A stretch of 51,411 nucleotides of DNA from Pholiota molesta. Its lineage: Eukaryota > Basidiomycota > Agaricomycetes > Agaricales > Strophariaceae. Positions 35,760-46,156 of the stretch are shown here, in pieces. The notes under the pieces are model-generated. The model did not search any database. It was not told the DNA's origin and saw only the letters and a program-made list of their open reading frames with translations. A program made the position numbers and the translations under genes. Position 1 is the first letter of the stretch, and each line of letters begins with the position of its first letter. The DNA lies in contig JACGCK010000283.1 in NCBI GenBank assembly GCA_014925825.1, positions 1 through 51,411 on the forward strand. The letters run 5' to 3'.

Positions 35760-37212
35760 TCAAGCACAGTCAGAATTTTGCCTCCAATTGGCTACCTGCT
35801 CTGAAGTCCATCCTCCTTTCCCGACTGCTCTTTCATGCTCGACCAGGGCTTCTCGACAAAGAGAACTGTTGTTACGATGCTTCCTAGGTCGAAGTGCAGG
35901 TGAAGTAATCGCTCGTTTTCGCTTCTTGACGCCCACTCGGCGAGGTGGCGTTCGTATGGAGGATGTGCTCTTGATGTCCCGTATGTTTTCCGAATCCGTC
36001 GAGTCCTCGCTGCAGTTAATGTCCAGTTCGGAGTCTTCAGGATCATCACTGTCGTAAACAGGCGGAGTATTGGCTCGTTTTTGCTTCTTGTCACGCACTC
36101 TGCGAGGTTTCGTCTTTACGGTGGATGTGCTCTTGTTGTCCGAATCCTTCGAGTCGTCGTCGTCGTCGTAGTCGTCAATGTCCGGTTTGGAGTCTTCATC
36201 ATCATCACTGTCGTAATCAGGGGCCGCATAAGATTTATCAGCCTTCACGGCCTTTGGGTCCACTGGGCTTGTCCAAGCAATATACAACCCCCAGACTTCC
36301 TCCAATATAGGGAACTTTTCGAGAACCTCATCGAAAGCTTTACGCCTAGCCTTGTTGGCCACCATCTCCGACAATTTTCTGCCGAGTGCAAGGATAGCAA
36401 ATTTCGGATGAATGTGGGAGCGAAAAGCAGGTAAGTCGGCGAAGGGATAAATGTAGTTAACGAAGCTCTCCGGACCCACGGGAACTCGATCCGTTTGGAT
36501 CGTGATTCCTAATTTTTCCATTCGGAAAAGTGGTAGCAAAGAGTAGGAATAGATACCATCCTGCATACGATTCACACATAAGAAATCAATATTTCTGGGG
36601 GAAAAATAATGGGACTTGCTTCTAAATCTGGAAATTTACTTCTATCAGCAATCAGGGTGAACTTGCCGATTTGTTCGAGGGTCGAGGCGTATTGCATAAT
36701 TATTTCTGACGAAGGCAACAGGACCCAATTACCACTGTCCATGAGTTTTTGTAAGGATGCTCCGACTAAACAAGACATCGTGAGCTGTTGAACGATTAAC
36801 AAATTATATCACCACCTACGACAAACTATATTCCGGCGAGTATTGAGGTTCATCGTCGTTCGTCTCATATTCCAAAACCATTCAATGCTGTTCATCTACG
36901 CATCGGTAAGTATAGCATTCATATAATGATATGAAAGAGATACGTGCAAACTCATCGTTATTCGATAAAGACTTCGCAACAATATGACAATATCGAACGG
37001 CTCGTTGCTTCGGGCAATTCTCAACGAGACAGCGAGATCGATTGGGTGCAATGGCTTTGATACGCTTCTTGCGTCTCTTGGATAAGCCGGTGTTTCCCAT
37101 AATGCGCGATTCTGGAGTGCTGGAGACAGTTACTATAGCTGGAGCTGATTGTATTGGCGAGATTGGTATCACCTTCGGTAGAGTCTGAGTATGTAGACGT
37201 AGTTGATGTCAT
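35760..37212 (-). pseudogene. HNH-like protein, copy 2, broken near the start
   Basis: Paralogue of the gene at 30379, inverted. Starting at the conserved ATG (37212), a five-base deletion relative to copy 1 at about 37158-37163 throws the reading frame off before the CLVENCPKQ motif. The rest of the gene stays open in family frames: GNWVLLPSSEI, YPFADLPAFRSHIHPKFAIL, then the acidic/basic tail to the stop at 35760. The third HNH position reads ASLQKLMD. The tail carries the acidic-plus-basic module twice (DSDDDEDSKPDID..., DSDDPEDSELDIN...), against once in copy 1. A late internal ATG could still give a truncated protein. Confidence 0.7.
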
Positions 37213-37299
37213 GGTAAGATACTGATGTCACGCTAAGAACCTTAGTTCCTGAATACTCGAACAAACAAACTGCAGACTTACCGGCGTTTTTTAGCTTCA

Positions 37300-38070
37300 C
37301 CTCGACGCCCTCCTTCTCCTTCTCCTCCTCCTCCTGGTCGTCGTCATCATTGCTTAGGTCCGATGCGGGCCTCTCTTTCAGCTTCAAAATCGTTTATTTA
37401 TTTGGCTTCTATTCTTAACAACTTGTTATGTCCCTGGGCCAGTGCTGAGCGTGGCCGACGATGACCCTGACGATGCGGATAGCGCGTCTTCCGCGACGTG
37501 GATAGCGCGACTGACAACGATGCGGGTAGTGCGACTGACGACGACGCGGACTACGCGAGATAGACCGCAGACGGCAATGGCAGAACCGCGGCAGGATGCC
37601 GACAGCGGTGGGCGATGACAGCCACGCCCAAAGGCAACGACGACAGACGTCGCTGGCGATGGACAAGGGATATCCGGACGCCTACCCGCCGCCTGAGTTC
37701 GTCACGAACTGGATAGCAGGCGAAGGGGTTTTCAATATTTCGCCAGAGTTCAGACGCCTGCATCGATATCCAGTGTTATCCACATTCATCAAAGCCGCCA
37801 GACTCACTATCGTGCTTGTCATGGAAGATCCGACCGATTGCAGCTGGCAGAATTGTGCCAGAAAGACCCCCTGGCCTATCTCGAACAAGTCCGACAGCAC
37901 ATCTTCCGTCTCCCGAACATCGACCCGAACACGCGCATGCTCCTCATCTGCAGCTACCCCAATGTCGCAGACTTCAAAATATGCATTATAGTGAGACAAC
38001 GATTGGACACCTTCAACATTCAGGACCAGGAGTTTGGTGCGGGGATGGTACTAAGTGTGATGGAGGTTGG
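37300..38070 (+). repeat. Mosaic of duplicated pieces from the NOG1/HNH region
   Basis: Read left to right: 37300-37500 matches 29850-30065. 37443-37630 matches the Asp-rich DNA at 34780-34990. 37630-37850 has a short frame ([20 protein letters not shown]) of unknown origin. 37859-37967 is a NOG1 exon fragment. About 37975-38100 matches, in reverse, the 3' flank of HNH copy 1 (31675-31770). All pieces are on + and truncated, as left by repeated break-and-join events. Confidence 0.7.
37859..37967 (+). pseudogene. NOG1: NOG1 exon 4 fragment
   Basis: Encodes [15 protein letters not shown], then [10 protein letters not shown](M)LLIC and YPNV, matching the start of NOG1 exon 4 with few changes. 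It ends exactly before the GKSS of the P-loop, where unrelated flank takes over. It is on + while NOG1 is on -. It cannot make a GTPase. Confidence 0.85.
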
Positions 38071-38102
38071 TAAATGTTGAGGGGTGAAACTATCGATAGA
38101 CC

Positions 38103-39539
38103 TCAAGCACCTTCGAGTTGTTGCCCCCAATTGGCTACCTGTTCCGCAGTCCATCCTCCTTTTCCGACTGCTCTTTCATGCTCGACCAGGGCTTCTCGAC
38201 AAAGAGAACTGTTGTTACGGTGCTTCCTAGGTCGAAGTGCAGGTGAAGTATTCGCTCGTTTTCGCTTCTTGACGCCCACTCGGCGAGGTGGCGTTCGTAC
38301 GGAAGAGGTGCTCTTGTTGTCCCGTATGTTGTCCGAATCCGTCGAGTCCTCGCTGCAATTAATGTCCGGTTCGGAGTCTTCATCATCATCGCTGTCGTAA
38401 TCAGGAGGAGTATTGGCTCGTTTTTGCTTCTTGTCACGCACTCTGCGAGGTTTCGTCTTTACGGAGGATGTGCTCTTGTAGTCCGGTTTGTAGTCTGAAT
38501 CGTCGTCGTAGTCGTCAAAGTCTGGTTTGGAGTCTTCCTCATCATCACTGTCATTATCAGGAGCCGCATAAGATCCATCAGCCGCCACATCCTTTGCGTC
38601 CGGTATTGCTGTCCAGGCAGTATACAACCGCCTGACCTCCTCCAATATATGGGGAACTTTTCGAGAAGCTTATTCAAAGCTACACGCTTAGCTACGATGG
38701 ACTTTGTCTCCATCTCCAACAGTTTTTTGCTGAGCGCAAGAATAGCAAATTTCGGATGAATGTGGGAGTCAAAATCAGGTAAATTGTCGAAAGGATAAAC
38801 GTAGTTAACAAAGCTCTCTGGGCCCACAGGAGCTTGATCGATTTGGATCGTGATTCCTAATTTTTCCATGCGGAAAAGTGGTAGCAAACGGTAGGGCCTG
38901 ATACCATCCTGCATACGATTCACATATAAGAAATCAATATTTCTGGGGGAAAATAATGGGACTTGCGGGTATATCTGGGAAATTTCTTCTATCAGCAATC
39001 GCGATCTTGCCGGGTTGGAGGGTCGAGGCATATTGCATAATTATTTCTTCAGAAGGCAACAGGGCCCAATTCCCATTGTCCATAAGGGTGCGTAAGGATG
39101 CTCCGACTAAACAAGACATCGTGAGCTGTTGAACTATTAACGATTATATCACCACCTACGACACACTATATTGCGGCGAGTATTGAGGTTCAGCGTCTTT
39201 CGTCTCATATTCCAAAACCATTCAATGCTATTCATCTACGGAATGCTAAGCATAGCATTCATATCATGATATGAGAAAGATACATACAAACTCATCGTTG
39301 CTCGATAAAGACTTGGCAACTATATGACAATATTGAACGGCTCGTTGCTTTGGGCAGTTCTCAACGAGACAGCGAGATCGGTTAGGTGCAACGGCTTTGA
39401 TATGCTCCTTGCGTCTCTTGGATAAGCCGGAGGTTCCCATAGTTGCCATAGCTGGAGCTGGATGTATTGGCGAGTTGGTAACACTTTTGGTAGAGTATGC
39501 AGTTGAGAAGTCGCTGGAGGAGGTCGTGGTTGTGGTCAT
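38103..39539 (-). pseudogene. HNH-like protein, copy 3, frameshifted
   Basis: Third HNH-like paralogue, same strand as copy 2 and about 2.3 kb from it. It starts MTTTTTSSSDFSTAYS at 39539, with a family N-terminus unlike the other two before the shared CLVENCPKQRAVQYCHIV. Exon regions at about 39119-38934 (GNWALLPSEEI) and 39031-38645 (HIHPKFAIL) are conserved. At 38644-38650 the copy has ATATATTGG where copy 1 has ATATTGG. This two-base gain shifts the frame and separates the fold region from the acidic/basic tail, which remains open to the stop at 38103. The third HNH position reads ASLRTLMD. Without the gain, the protein would resemble copy 2. Confidence 0.7.
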
Positions 39540-40039
39540 GGCGGACTGCAGCATCTCGGGGCCGTGCCGATGCTCGGCCCGGGGAGACGCGCAGTGTTCA
39601 CGCCAGCGTTCGTGACAGGTTCGTGCCTCTCTTCCTTGCACTCCTCGACGCGCAGTATGACTAGACACCGCATACAGCTTCCTCAGAATGGCTGATAGGA
39701 TGCATAACATGCTCTCAATCTAATTTTTTTCAAAATGCGGGACACAGGATAGGGGCTGGAGCATAACGCAGAATTTTCGAGGGATTGGACGCAAACATGA
39801 AGCACGAACACGTTGGGGTTTTATGCGATGTGGACTACGATCAAGAAATCGTTCTGGGGGTATACGCAACAAGGATTGGTATGGGATTGTATCCATTTTA
39901 CCAAATTATGTTCTCTAACAGTGCTTCCGCTTTATCCAGCAAATCATGACACTGGCGATAGATCAGGCAGGCGGTGTCGCACTATCGCTGCTCTTCGTAT
40001 CTCTGTTGCGTGTAGATAGGGACTCTCGATTTTCAGCGC

Positions 40040-40376
40040 ATCTCTGATGGTAAGCGTGAAGATCACGCATCCTGAACGTGTAGTTCTGATCATCCGCTGT
40101 TTGTTCAAAGAATCGTGCAGGCACTGGGGTGGTTCTTCGCCGACGAGAAGATTGTCGAAATGATCACACTCTGTGTGCACGCCTCAAGGAACGCAGACTC
40201 GAGAAAAAAACACCCTGTTCAAGTCGAACGTGAGTCTACGACGCTTGATGATGAAGCGTCGGTCGGCGCCTCTCGTTCGACGGCTCTCGGACCTAGGTTC
40301 GTATTTTGTCTCAACTTGAAATTTCGTGATTGATTGAACTGATATTGAAGCCGTTAGTACATCCTACGCGCGCCCC
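40040..40376 (+). repeat. 340-bp direct repeat, copy A
   Basis: Begins TCTCTGATGGTAAGCGTGAA, includes GTGCAGGCACTGGGGTGG and CGGACCTAGGTTC, and ends GTTAGTACATCCTACG...CGCGCGCCC. The copy at 40840 is about 85% similar by eye. No long frame in either. Confidence 0.8.
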
Positions 40377-40839
40377 TTTTCTTGCTCTTTTCCTTGCACT
40401 CCTCGATGCGCAGTATGACTAGACACCACTCAACAACGACAACAAGGTGAAACCCGAGGAGAGATGCGCCAACGGCACCCAACCATATGTAGGAGACATA
40501 CATTCGTTCCTATTGGACAGTGACTCACACGACGAACCTTAGGCATCTGCTCGGGTTCTCTTAGAAGGAGAGACGCAGGAGCTTCCAAGAGCTTCCGCAT
40601 AGTCTCCGAAAACAGACCTTATACATCCAATGATAATCGATTTGATATAAGATAAGGCTTCCGCATGGGCATATATCACACTCTCCGCCATCAACCATCC
40701 ACACTCAGTACTCAGCCTTGCTCTGTTCTGTCCCATCAACGATTTCCCTGGGCATCTCAACAACGACGGCGAGCTGAAGTCTGAGGAGAGACATGTCAAC
40801 GACGCAAAATCACATATATAATATTCTCATGGTCGGCAC

Positions 40840-41177
40840 AATCTCTGATGGTAAGCGTGAACATCATGCATCCTGAATGTGTAATTCTGATCATCCGCTG
40901 TTCGTTCAAGAATGGTGCAGGCACTGGGGTGGTTCTTGGCCGACGAGAAGACTGTCGAAATGACCAGACTCTGTGTACACGCCTCACGAACTGATAGTCG
41001 ACAAAAACGCCTGTTCGAGTCGAACGTGAGTTACGACGCCTGATGATGCCTCGGTCTGCGCGTCTCGTTCGACGACTTTCGGACCTAGGTTCTTATTTTC
41101 TGCCGACTTGAATTTTCTTCGTGATTGGTTGAACTGATATTGAAGCGTTAGTACATCCTACCGTCTACGCGCGCCCG
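40840..41177 (+). repeat. 340-bp direct repeat, copy B
   Basis: Second copy of the 40040 element, 800 bp downstream in the same orientation, with scattered substitutions and small indels. It could be a pair of element ends or a local tandem duplication; I see no element coding region between them. Confidence 0.8.
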
Positions 41178-41834
41178 ATGCCTAGCTGAGGCGTCTGCTC
41201 AGTCTGGATAATTGCGCGTGCTCGAGCACGGGTTCATATGCTTTTGCTGTGATGCAATTATACGACTGCAGTCATTTAAAGCGTCACAAGTGGCGGCTTC
41301 CGCCACAGCTAGTCCACAACCCTCCTTTCGTCGGTCAAAATACTGCATGCCGGGACGCAATCCCCTCACGTGCTGAACGAGAGAGATTGTATCAAATCGA
41401 TTTTCATTTGATTTATAAGGTCTGTTTTAACAGACCACATAGATACACATCCTTTCGACCGTACATAGACCCACGCGGTTGAATCCGGTTGAATTTCTCC
41501 GGAATGTGTATGCGAGCTCCTCGCCACCATTCCCTCATCCCATTATCCTATTCTTCTCTTTTTTGCTATCTCTTTTTCTTTCCGAGCAAGCATCGAACAT
41601 CCCATCATGTGGTCACATGATGGCTGGGCTGGTGGACTCTTCCAATCGTAATACTCTGCGCTATTTCGGTCAACATTCGATTCGATTTCACTTCTGCTTC
41701 CACGAGGATTGCTACCAGCGGGTAACACACGCGATCAGCCTACATGTGCCTTGGACACCCATCTCTTCATCTTCTCGTCAACCCCATGATGTTACTCTGA
41801 AGGCGTGTATCCAGTGGGCCAGCGCATCTACCTG

Positions 41835-41844
41835 ATTTAAAAGG
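41835..41844 (+). promoter_or_regulatory. TATA-like box of GH54 gene 1
   Basis: ATTTAAAAGG about 42 bases before the ATG at 41886. An identical ATTTAAAAGGCGATGAT context precedes the second copy at 44611. Confidence 0.5.
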
Positions 41845-41885
41845 CGATGATCTATCCTCAGAGTCCCCACACGAAGTGATCAACT

Positions 41886-43376
41886 ATGCGCAACGACGTC
41901 CTGGCCGTAGGCCTCGCGGCCTCCATTTCTCTTGTCGCCGCAGCACCCTGCGATCTCTATGCCTCCGGCGGCACGCCCTGCGTCGCTGCGCACAGCACTA
42001 CGCGCGCGCTCTTCAGCTCCTTCAGCGGCGCGCTCTACCAGGTCAGACGCGGCTCCGACAACACCACAATCAACATCGCAACGCTATCCGCTGGCGGCGT
42101 TGCTAACTCCGCCGCCCAAGATTGCTTCTGTACACAGACGACCTGCCTCATCACCACCATCTTCGACCAGACCGGGCGGGGCAACCACCTCACCCAGGCA
42201 CCGCCCGGCGGCTTCAACGGCCCCGATGCCGGCGGTTTCGACAACCTCGCGAGCGCGACCGGCGCGCCCGCCACACTGAACGGCCAGAAGGTGTACGGCG
42301 TCTTTGTCTCGCCCGGCACGGGCTACCGCAACAACGCTGTGAGCGGGACCGCGACGGGCGACGCCGCGGAGGGCATGTACGCCGTCTTCGACGGAACGCA
42401 CTACAACAGCGCCTGCTGCTTCGACTACGGCAACGCCGAGACCAGCACCCGCGACACGGGCAACGGCCACATGGAGGCGATCTACTTCGGCAACGCCGCC
42501 ACCTCGGGCTCTGGCAGCGGGCCCTGGATCATGGCGGACCTCGAGAACGGGCTGTACTCGGGTGCCGACCCGAACTCAAACCCCGCCGACCAGACCATCT
42601 CCTCCCGCTTCGTCACCGCTGTCGTCAAAGGCGAGCCCAATAATTGGGCGATCCGCGGCGGCAACGCTGCCTCCGGCTCTCTATCGACGTTCTACAGCGG
42701 CGTGCGCCCCAACGGGGGCTATAACCCGATGTCGAAGGAAGGCGCGATCATCCTCGGCATCGGCGGCGACAACAGCAACACCGGGCAGGGCACGTTCTAC
42801 GAGGGCGTCATGACCTCCGGCTACCCGTCCGACGCCACCGAGAACGCGGTGCAGGCCGACATCGTCGCCGCCAAATACGGCACCACCTCGCTGACCAGCG
42901 GCCCCGCGCTCACCGTCGGCTCCCACATCTCGCTGCGCGCGACCACCGCGTGCTGCACGACGCGCTACATCGCGCACACCGGCGCGACCGTCAACACGCA
43001 GGTCGTGTCGTCGTCGAGCGCCGCCTTGCTGCAGCAGCAGGCGAGCTGGATCGTGCGCACGGGCCTGGGCAACAGCGCGTGCTTCTCGTTCGAGTCCGTC
43101 GACACGCCCGGGAGCTTCATCCGCCACTCGGGCTTCCAGCTGCTGCTCAACGCGAATGACGGGAGCAAGCTCTTCGGCGAGGACGCGACGTACTGCCCGC
43201 AGGCGAGCTTCAACGGGCAGGGCAACTCACTGCGCTCGTGGAGCTATCCCACCCACTACTTCCGCCACTACAACAGTCTGCTCTACGCCGCGAGTAACGG
43301 CGGCGTAACGGCGTTTGATGCGACCACGTTGTTCAATGACGATGCGAGCTTTGTCATCAGCGCTGGCTTCGCGTGA
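41886..43376 (+). CDS. abfB: Secreted alpha-L-arabinofuranosidase, GH54-CBM42
   Basis: Secreted enzyme of 496 residues that removes arabinofuranosyl side chains from arabinoxylan and arabinan. A signal peptide (MRNDVLAVGLAASISLVAA) is cut near residue 20. The GH54 catalytic domain runs from about 21 to 340 with many paired cysteines (CCFDYGN). Glu220 in MADLENG and Asp295 in GIGGDNS fit the known nucleophile and acid/base. The C-terminal CBM42 (about 345-496) has the trefoil pattern SFESVDTPGSFIRHSGFQLLL and SWSYPTHYFRHYNSLLYAA. The gene has no intron, unlike almost every other gene here, and is very GC-rich. It may have come by transfer or through an RNA copy; neither is proven. The symbol follows Aspergillus usage. 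A broken tandem copy follows at 44662. Confidence 0.95.
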   Translation: MRNDVLAVGLAASISLVAAAPCDLYASGGTPCVAAHSTTRALFSSFSGALYQVRRGSDNTTINIATLSAGGVANSAAQDCFCTQTTCLITTIFDQTGRGNHLTQAPPGGFNGPDAGGFDNLASATGAPATLNGQKVYGVFVSPGTGYRNNAVSGTATGDAAEGMYAVFDGTHYNSACCFDYGNAETSTRDTGNGHMEAIYFGNAATSGSGSGPWIMADLENGLYSGADPNSNPADQTISSRFVTAVVKGEPNNWAIRGGNAASGSLSTFYSGVRPNGGYNPMSKEGAIILGIGGDNSNTGQGTFYEGVMTSGYPSDATENAVQADIVAAKYGTTSLTSGPALTVGSHISLRATTACCTTRYIAHTGATVNTQVVSSSSAALLQQQASWIVRTGLGNSACFSFESVDTPGSFIRHSGFQLLLNANDGSKLFGEDATYCPQASFNGQGNSLRSWSYPTHYFRHYNSLLYAASNGGVTAFDATTLFNDDASFVISAGFA

Positions 43377-43424
43377 GTCTTGGTCGAGGCATCGGAAAAA
43401 AAGCACTGGATATGTACACCTCTT

Positions 43425-43690
43425 TGCTGGCAAGCGAAAGGGAGGCAGGACACAGAGAAGATGATTTGCGACTCTTTTTCTTTGCATCTCTGTACTTTTC
43501 GGATTTCCCATCTCTTCGTTTTACCTCATGTACGCTGGTGTATTCGACTATTTAATCGCAACTCTACCTAGTACCTACGCTATATACGTTACATCCGACT
43601 GGATATCTATCTTCGAGACAGACAGCAAAACAAGGATGAAACAAGAACGAGACTGGAAAACCTTGGGAAAACCAAGACTATGAAAAATTG
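43425..43690 (+). pseudogene. NOG1: NOG1 last exon plus 3' flank, dispersed copy 1
   Basis: Directly after the GH54 3' end. CACCTCTTTGCTGGCAAG opens a frame [19 protein letters not shown], the NOG1 C-terminus, followed by about 220 bases of related 3' flank (TTGCATCTCTGTA, CATGTACGCTGG, GATATCTATCTTCGAGACAG). The same sequence is at 48355. About 335 bases of unrelated DNA then interrupt it, and it resumes at about 44026-44260. Confidence 0.8.
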
Positions 43691-44025
43691 TCAAAAGCGC
43701 TCGCTGTTTTTCATTCTCCGACTTCGCTGCGCGCGCTAAGCGCTGACGTTGAACGCTCTGATCAGCACGCACGCCTGCCCGAATCTTCGTCCACTCTCAG
43801 ATCTCAATATTCAATGTTCAACCCTAAGCACTAAGCACCGAAAAACCAAGAATTGTCTCTTTCCTTGGACGCATTATAAATTTATATCTCAGAATCTGTA
43901 CGCAGATGTCAATTGGCTAATAATCCACTGTAAGTAATATGGAATCCATCTTAGAGATTCGTCTCGGAACGCGGTCATGAATAGCGTGCGATGCCGCTTG
44001 TCGGCTTTACTGCGTTGTACTAACA

Positions 44026-44260
44026 AGAAGGTTGCTGAAGAATTGGTTTTGTTTTCGAAGGAAGAGAAAAAGTGGTAATAACCAAGGTAACAGGAAAGAA
44101 TTCCGAGTCGTTCCGTTCATGAATCATGAGGTCATGGTAGTGGTACAAGAAAAGAAAAGGAATACCGAAAAATATGAGATTCGGGAGATATCGTCAAGTC
44201 AAACAAGGAGGAAAGTGAAGGCGAAGAGAGAAAACACATCCATCGTATGGCCGGTCCGGT
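44026..44260 (+). repeat. Resumed part of the NOG1 3'-flank duplicate
   Basis: Matches 48640-48870: GAAG(A/T)ATTGGTTTT, TTCGAAGGAAGAGA, AGAATTCCGAG, ATCATGGTAGT(G/T)GTACAAGA. The break from the first part implies an insertion at 43691-44025. Confidence 0.75.
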
Positions 44261-44661
44261 GGAGGCTTCCAATTCCCTGCGCCATTAATATTTCGGAGAA
44301 TATGATTCGAACTTGGAGTGCTATTTCCTCGACTTCTGGTTCCACGACCGCTCGGGGAACTGCGCAGCTTGTGCCGTCACATGTAGGCTGATGCGCATGT
44401 GTTACCACCTATTTAACTTCTCGTCGACCCCCATGACGATGCTTGGAAGTCATGCTGAATACAGTCCATTGACAGTCCAGCGCTGCCTTCACAGCCAGCG
44501 AATAGCAGCGAATGCTATACTTCGCACTCCTTCGTCCCGTGTGCGCTCGCTTCTCCGGGACCGACTTGGCCTTTAGACACGGGATATACTTCACCTGAGC
44601 CGTCTATGTGATTTAAAAGGCGATGATGCATGGTCAGAGTCCCCACACGAAGTGATCAAAT

Positions 44662-46156
44662 ATGCGCACCGACGTACTCGCCGCAGGCCTCGCGGCCACC
44701 ATTTCTCTTGTCGCCGCAGGCCCTGCGATCTCTACGCCTCTGGCGGCACGCCCTGCGTCGCCGCGCACAGCACGACTCGCGCCCTCTTCAGCGCCTTCAG
44801 CGGCGCGCTCTACCAGGTCAGCCGTGGCTCCGACAGCACCACGCTCAACATCGCCCCGCTCTCCGCTGGCGGCGTCGCGAACGCCGCCGCCCAAGACACC
44901 TTCTGCGCCGGCACGACCTGCCTCATCACCACCATCTTCGACCAGACCGGGCGGGCAACCACCTCACCCAGGCGCCGCCCGGCGGCTTCAGCGGCCCCGA
45001 ATCCAACGGGTTCGACAACCTCGCGAGCGCGACCGGCGCGCCCGTCACCCTGAACGGCCAGAAGGCGTACGGCGTCTTCGTGTCGCCCGGCACGGGCTAC
45101 CGCAACAACGCGGCGAGCGGGACCGCGAAGGGCGACGCCGCGCAGGGCATGTACGCCGTGCTCGACGGGACGCACTCCAACGGCGCGTGCTGCTTCGACT
45201 ACGGCAACGCCGAGACAAGCTCGCGCGACACGGGCAACGGCCACATGGAGGCGATCTACTTCGGCACCGCGACGACCTGGGCACGGGCTCTGGCAGCGGG
45301 CCCTGGATCATGGCGACCTCGAGAACGGGCTGTTCTCGGGCGCCAACCCGAAGCAAACACCGCCGACGCGTCGATTTCCAACCGCTTCGTCACCGCCGTC
45401 GTCAAAGGCGAGCCCAACCTGTGGTCGATCCGCGGCGGCAACGCCGCCTCCGGGTCCCTATCCACGTTCTACGCCGGTGTGCGCCCCAGCGTGTCGGGCT
45501 ACAACCCGATGTCGAAGGAGGGCGCGATCATCCTCGGCATCGGCGGCGACAACAGCAATGGCGCGCAGGGCACGTTCTACGAGGGTGTCATGACCTCCGG
45601 CTACCCGTCCGACGCCACGGAGAACTCGGTGCAGGCGAACATCGTCGCCGCCAAATACGCCACCACCGCGCTGACCAGCGGCCCCGCGCTCACCGTCGGC
45701 TCGTCCATCTCGCTGCGCGCGACCACCGCGTGCTGCACGACGCGCTTCATCGCGCATACCGGCGCGACCGTCAACACACAGGTCGTCGCGACGTCGAGTA
45801 CGGCGGCGCTGCAGCAGCAGGCGAGCTGGATCGTGCGCACGGGCCTGGGCAACAGCGCGTGCTTCTCGTTCGAGTCCGTCGACACGCCAGGGAGCTTCAT
45901 CCGCCACTCGGGCTTCGCGCTCCTGCTCAACGCCAATGACGGGAGCAAGCTCTTCAGCGAAGACGCCACGTTCTGCCCGCAGGCGGGCCTCAACGGGCAG
46001 GGCAACTCGCTGCGCTCGTGGAGTCATCCCACGCGCTACTTCCGCCACTTCAACAATGTTCTCGATGTGGCGAGTAACGGCGGACCAGAGACGTTTGATG
46101 CGACCGCGTCGTTCAATGACGACGTGAGCTGGGTCATCAGTACCGGCTTCGCGTGA
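44662..46156 (+). pseudogene. GH54 arabinofuranosidase, tandem copy 2, frameshifted
   Basis: Tandem copy of the gene at 41886, with the same promoter context, signal-peptide start (MRTDVLAAGLAATISLVAAG) and CBM42 end. One base is missing after the signal region at 44719-44721. One G of GGGG is missing at 44951-44955, where copy 1 reads GRGNHLTQ. Between about 45270 and 45370 several indels cancel out. This leaves a foreign stretch (ARALAAGPGSWRPRERAVL) in place of the MADLENG nucleophile region. The rest is open to the stop at 46154-46156. It looks inactive as given; if the indels are sequencing errors it would be a second secreted enzyme. Confidence 0.85.

Larger units (their letters stand above)
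39540..41885. other. Gene-free interval with direct repeats
   Basis: No gene supported. It contains a direct repeat pair of about 340 bp (40040-40376 and 40840-41177). A 39-bp element (CCTTGCACTCCTCGA(C/T)GCGC...) also occurs at 39631-39669 and 40390-40428. The part next to 41885 is the promoter of the GH54 gene. Confidence 0.6.

Noticed and set aside
42122..42643. Long Arg/His-rich frames inside both GH54 genes
   Set aside because: Out-of-frame shadows of very GC-rich coding sequence.
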